Source: Candidatus Gottesmanbacteria bacterium RBG_16_37_8 (lineage in GTDB: Bacteria > Patescibacteriota > Microgenomatia > 2-02-FULL-39-11). Taken from it: a stretch of DNA of 5,307 bases. This document shows, piece by piece, positions 4,594 through 5,307 of the stretch (its first letter is position 1; the number at the start of each line of letters is the position of its first letter). Under the pieces are notes generated by a model. It saw nothing but the letters and a program-made list of their open reading frames with translations. It was not told where the DNA came from and made no database searches. The translations under genes were made by a program, and so were the position numbers. Location: positions 12,894 to 18,200 of the forward strand of contig MFJA01000027.1 in assembly GCA_001779055.1 (NCBI GenBank). The letters run 5' to 3'.

Positions 4594-5277
4594 ATGCTAA
4601 TTCTTATTCACGGTAACGATAATGCCAAATCACGAATGAAATTGAGACAAATTTTGGAAACTTCAAAAGAGGAAAAAATTTATCTGGACGGCAGAAAAAT
4701 TAGTTTTAATGAACTGCTCTTAGCCTGTGAATCAAATTCAATAGTTGCAGTCGGTAAAATAATCATACTGGAAAACTTTTTTCAGGCAAAAGAATCCAAA
4801 GATAAAATAAAAATTCTTGATTACCTGATCAATCCTAAACTGCCAATATCGTTAATCTTCTGGGAAAATAAGGAAATCGATAAGAAAAAAATTGGTCTCT
4901 TGCCTGCCAAAACAGAAATCCATAAGTTTGATTTTGAAGGCTATATTTTTAAATTTTTGGATGGGCTCGGCAGTCAACCGTCTTCCCAAATTCTTAACCA
5001 TTTCCATTCACTGCTTAAAAGTAGCGAACCGGAATTAATTTTTGGCTTAATCATCAGACAATTTCGCTATATGATTGCATCAAATGCTGAACAAAAGAAT
5101 ATTTTGGGTATTCCGGATTGGCAGTTCTTTAAATTTAAAAGACAGGCGAAAAATTTTGATTATCATAAATTGATTTTTTTATACAGACAGCTTCTGCAGT
5201 TAGACTATAAAATTAAAACCGGACAATCCCCCCAAAGACTTGACCAATTGCTTGACATCTTTTTGGTCAATCTTTAG
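4594..5277 (+). CDS. holA: DNA polymerase III subunit delta, short form
   Basis: The delta subunit opens the beta sliding clamp as part of the clamp loader. This protein has 227 residues against about 340 in Escherichia coli; short versions are usual in Candidate Phyla Radiation genomes. The start LILIHGND (2-9) followed by SRMKL matches the N-terminal AAA-like fold with a degenerate nucleotide site (no GKT Walker A), as expected because delta does not hydrolyse ATP. VGKIIILENFF (53-63) and ISLIFWENKEID (85-96) are the next core strands. PELIFGLIIRQFRYMI (146-161) is the characteristic helical block of the C-terminal collar domain, followed by FKFKRQAKNF and the final LDQLLDIFLVNL. Homology is judged by these motif positions; sequence identity to model proteins is low. 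The start is ATG 4594 without a Shine-Dalgarno, and the stop is TAG 5275-5277. It follows the metallopeptidase gene by 15 bases. Confidence 0.88.
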   Translation: MLILIHGNDNAKSRMKLRQILETSKEEKIYLDGRKISFNELLLACESNSIVAVGKIIILENFFQAKESKDKIKILDYLINPKLPISLIFWENKEIDKKKIGLLPAKTEIHKFDFEGYIFKFLDGLGSQPSSQILNHFHSLLKSSEPELIFGLIIRQFRYMIASNAEQKNILGIPDWQFFKFKRQAKNFDYHKLIFLYRQLLQLDYKIKTGQSPQRLDQLLDIFLVNL

Positions 5278-5280
5278 CAT
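5252..5280 (+). promoter_or_regulatory. Promoter-like sequence in the holA 3' end
   Basis: A perfect TTGACA (5252-5257), a 17-base spacer and TAGCAT (5275-5280, overlapping the holA stop). Transcription would begin near 5287 and leave the window, so a rightward gene may follow. A second TATAAT lies at 5292-5297. The -35 is also coding sequence (CLTS-like codons in another frame), so chance is possible. Confidence 0.4.
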
Positions 5281-5307
5281 TGAGAAAAATTTATAATAAC
5301 TTTTGTA

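Overview
The window is AT-rich, uses the standard code (stops are TAA, plus one TAG; no in-frame TGA) and packs mostly short genes on alternating strands. A shortened DNA polymerase III delta subunit, dockerin-like and LamG secreted proteins with Pro/Thr-rich linkers, a three-helix membrane protein, a winged-helix regulator with paired CxxC motifs and a small zinc-ribbon protein together suggest a Candidate Phyla Radiation bacterium, most likely Microgenomates (OP11). This placement is inference from protein style; no rRNA or tRNA is present to confirm it.

Layout from left to right. Positions 66-617 (+) encode a three-repeat zinc-ribbon protein, convergent with greA (639-1097, -). The region 1098-1348 is AT-rich and holds a possible 45-codon basic ORF (1123-1260, -) and a divergent promoter region with two short dyads. 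A 42-codon ORF (1349-1477, +) with a textbook Shine-Dalgarno follows, convergent with a three-TM membrane protein (1491-1811, -). Next come a secreted dockerin-like protein (1890-2822, +) and an ArsR-like regulator (2932-3198, +) with its own good promoter. A secreted LamG-domain protein (3205-4119, -) is convergent with the regulator. Finally a cytoplasmic HELLH metallopeptidase-like protein (4204-4578, +) and holA (4594-5277, +) lie 15 bases apart and are probably co-transcribed.

Functionally the window mixes core information processing (GreA rescue of stalled RNA polymerase, HolA clamp loading) with cell-surface proteins of unknown ligand (dockerin, LamG) and small uncharacterised proteins. 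Only the 42-codon ORF has a full Shine-Dalgarno; the dockerin gene has a partial one and the other genes have none that is convincing. That contrast, with the perfect -10 and GC-rich dyads ahead of it, makes the 1123-1477 interval the most interesting non-standard part. No CRISPR array, insertion sequence, tRNA or rRNA was seen.
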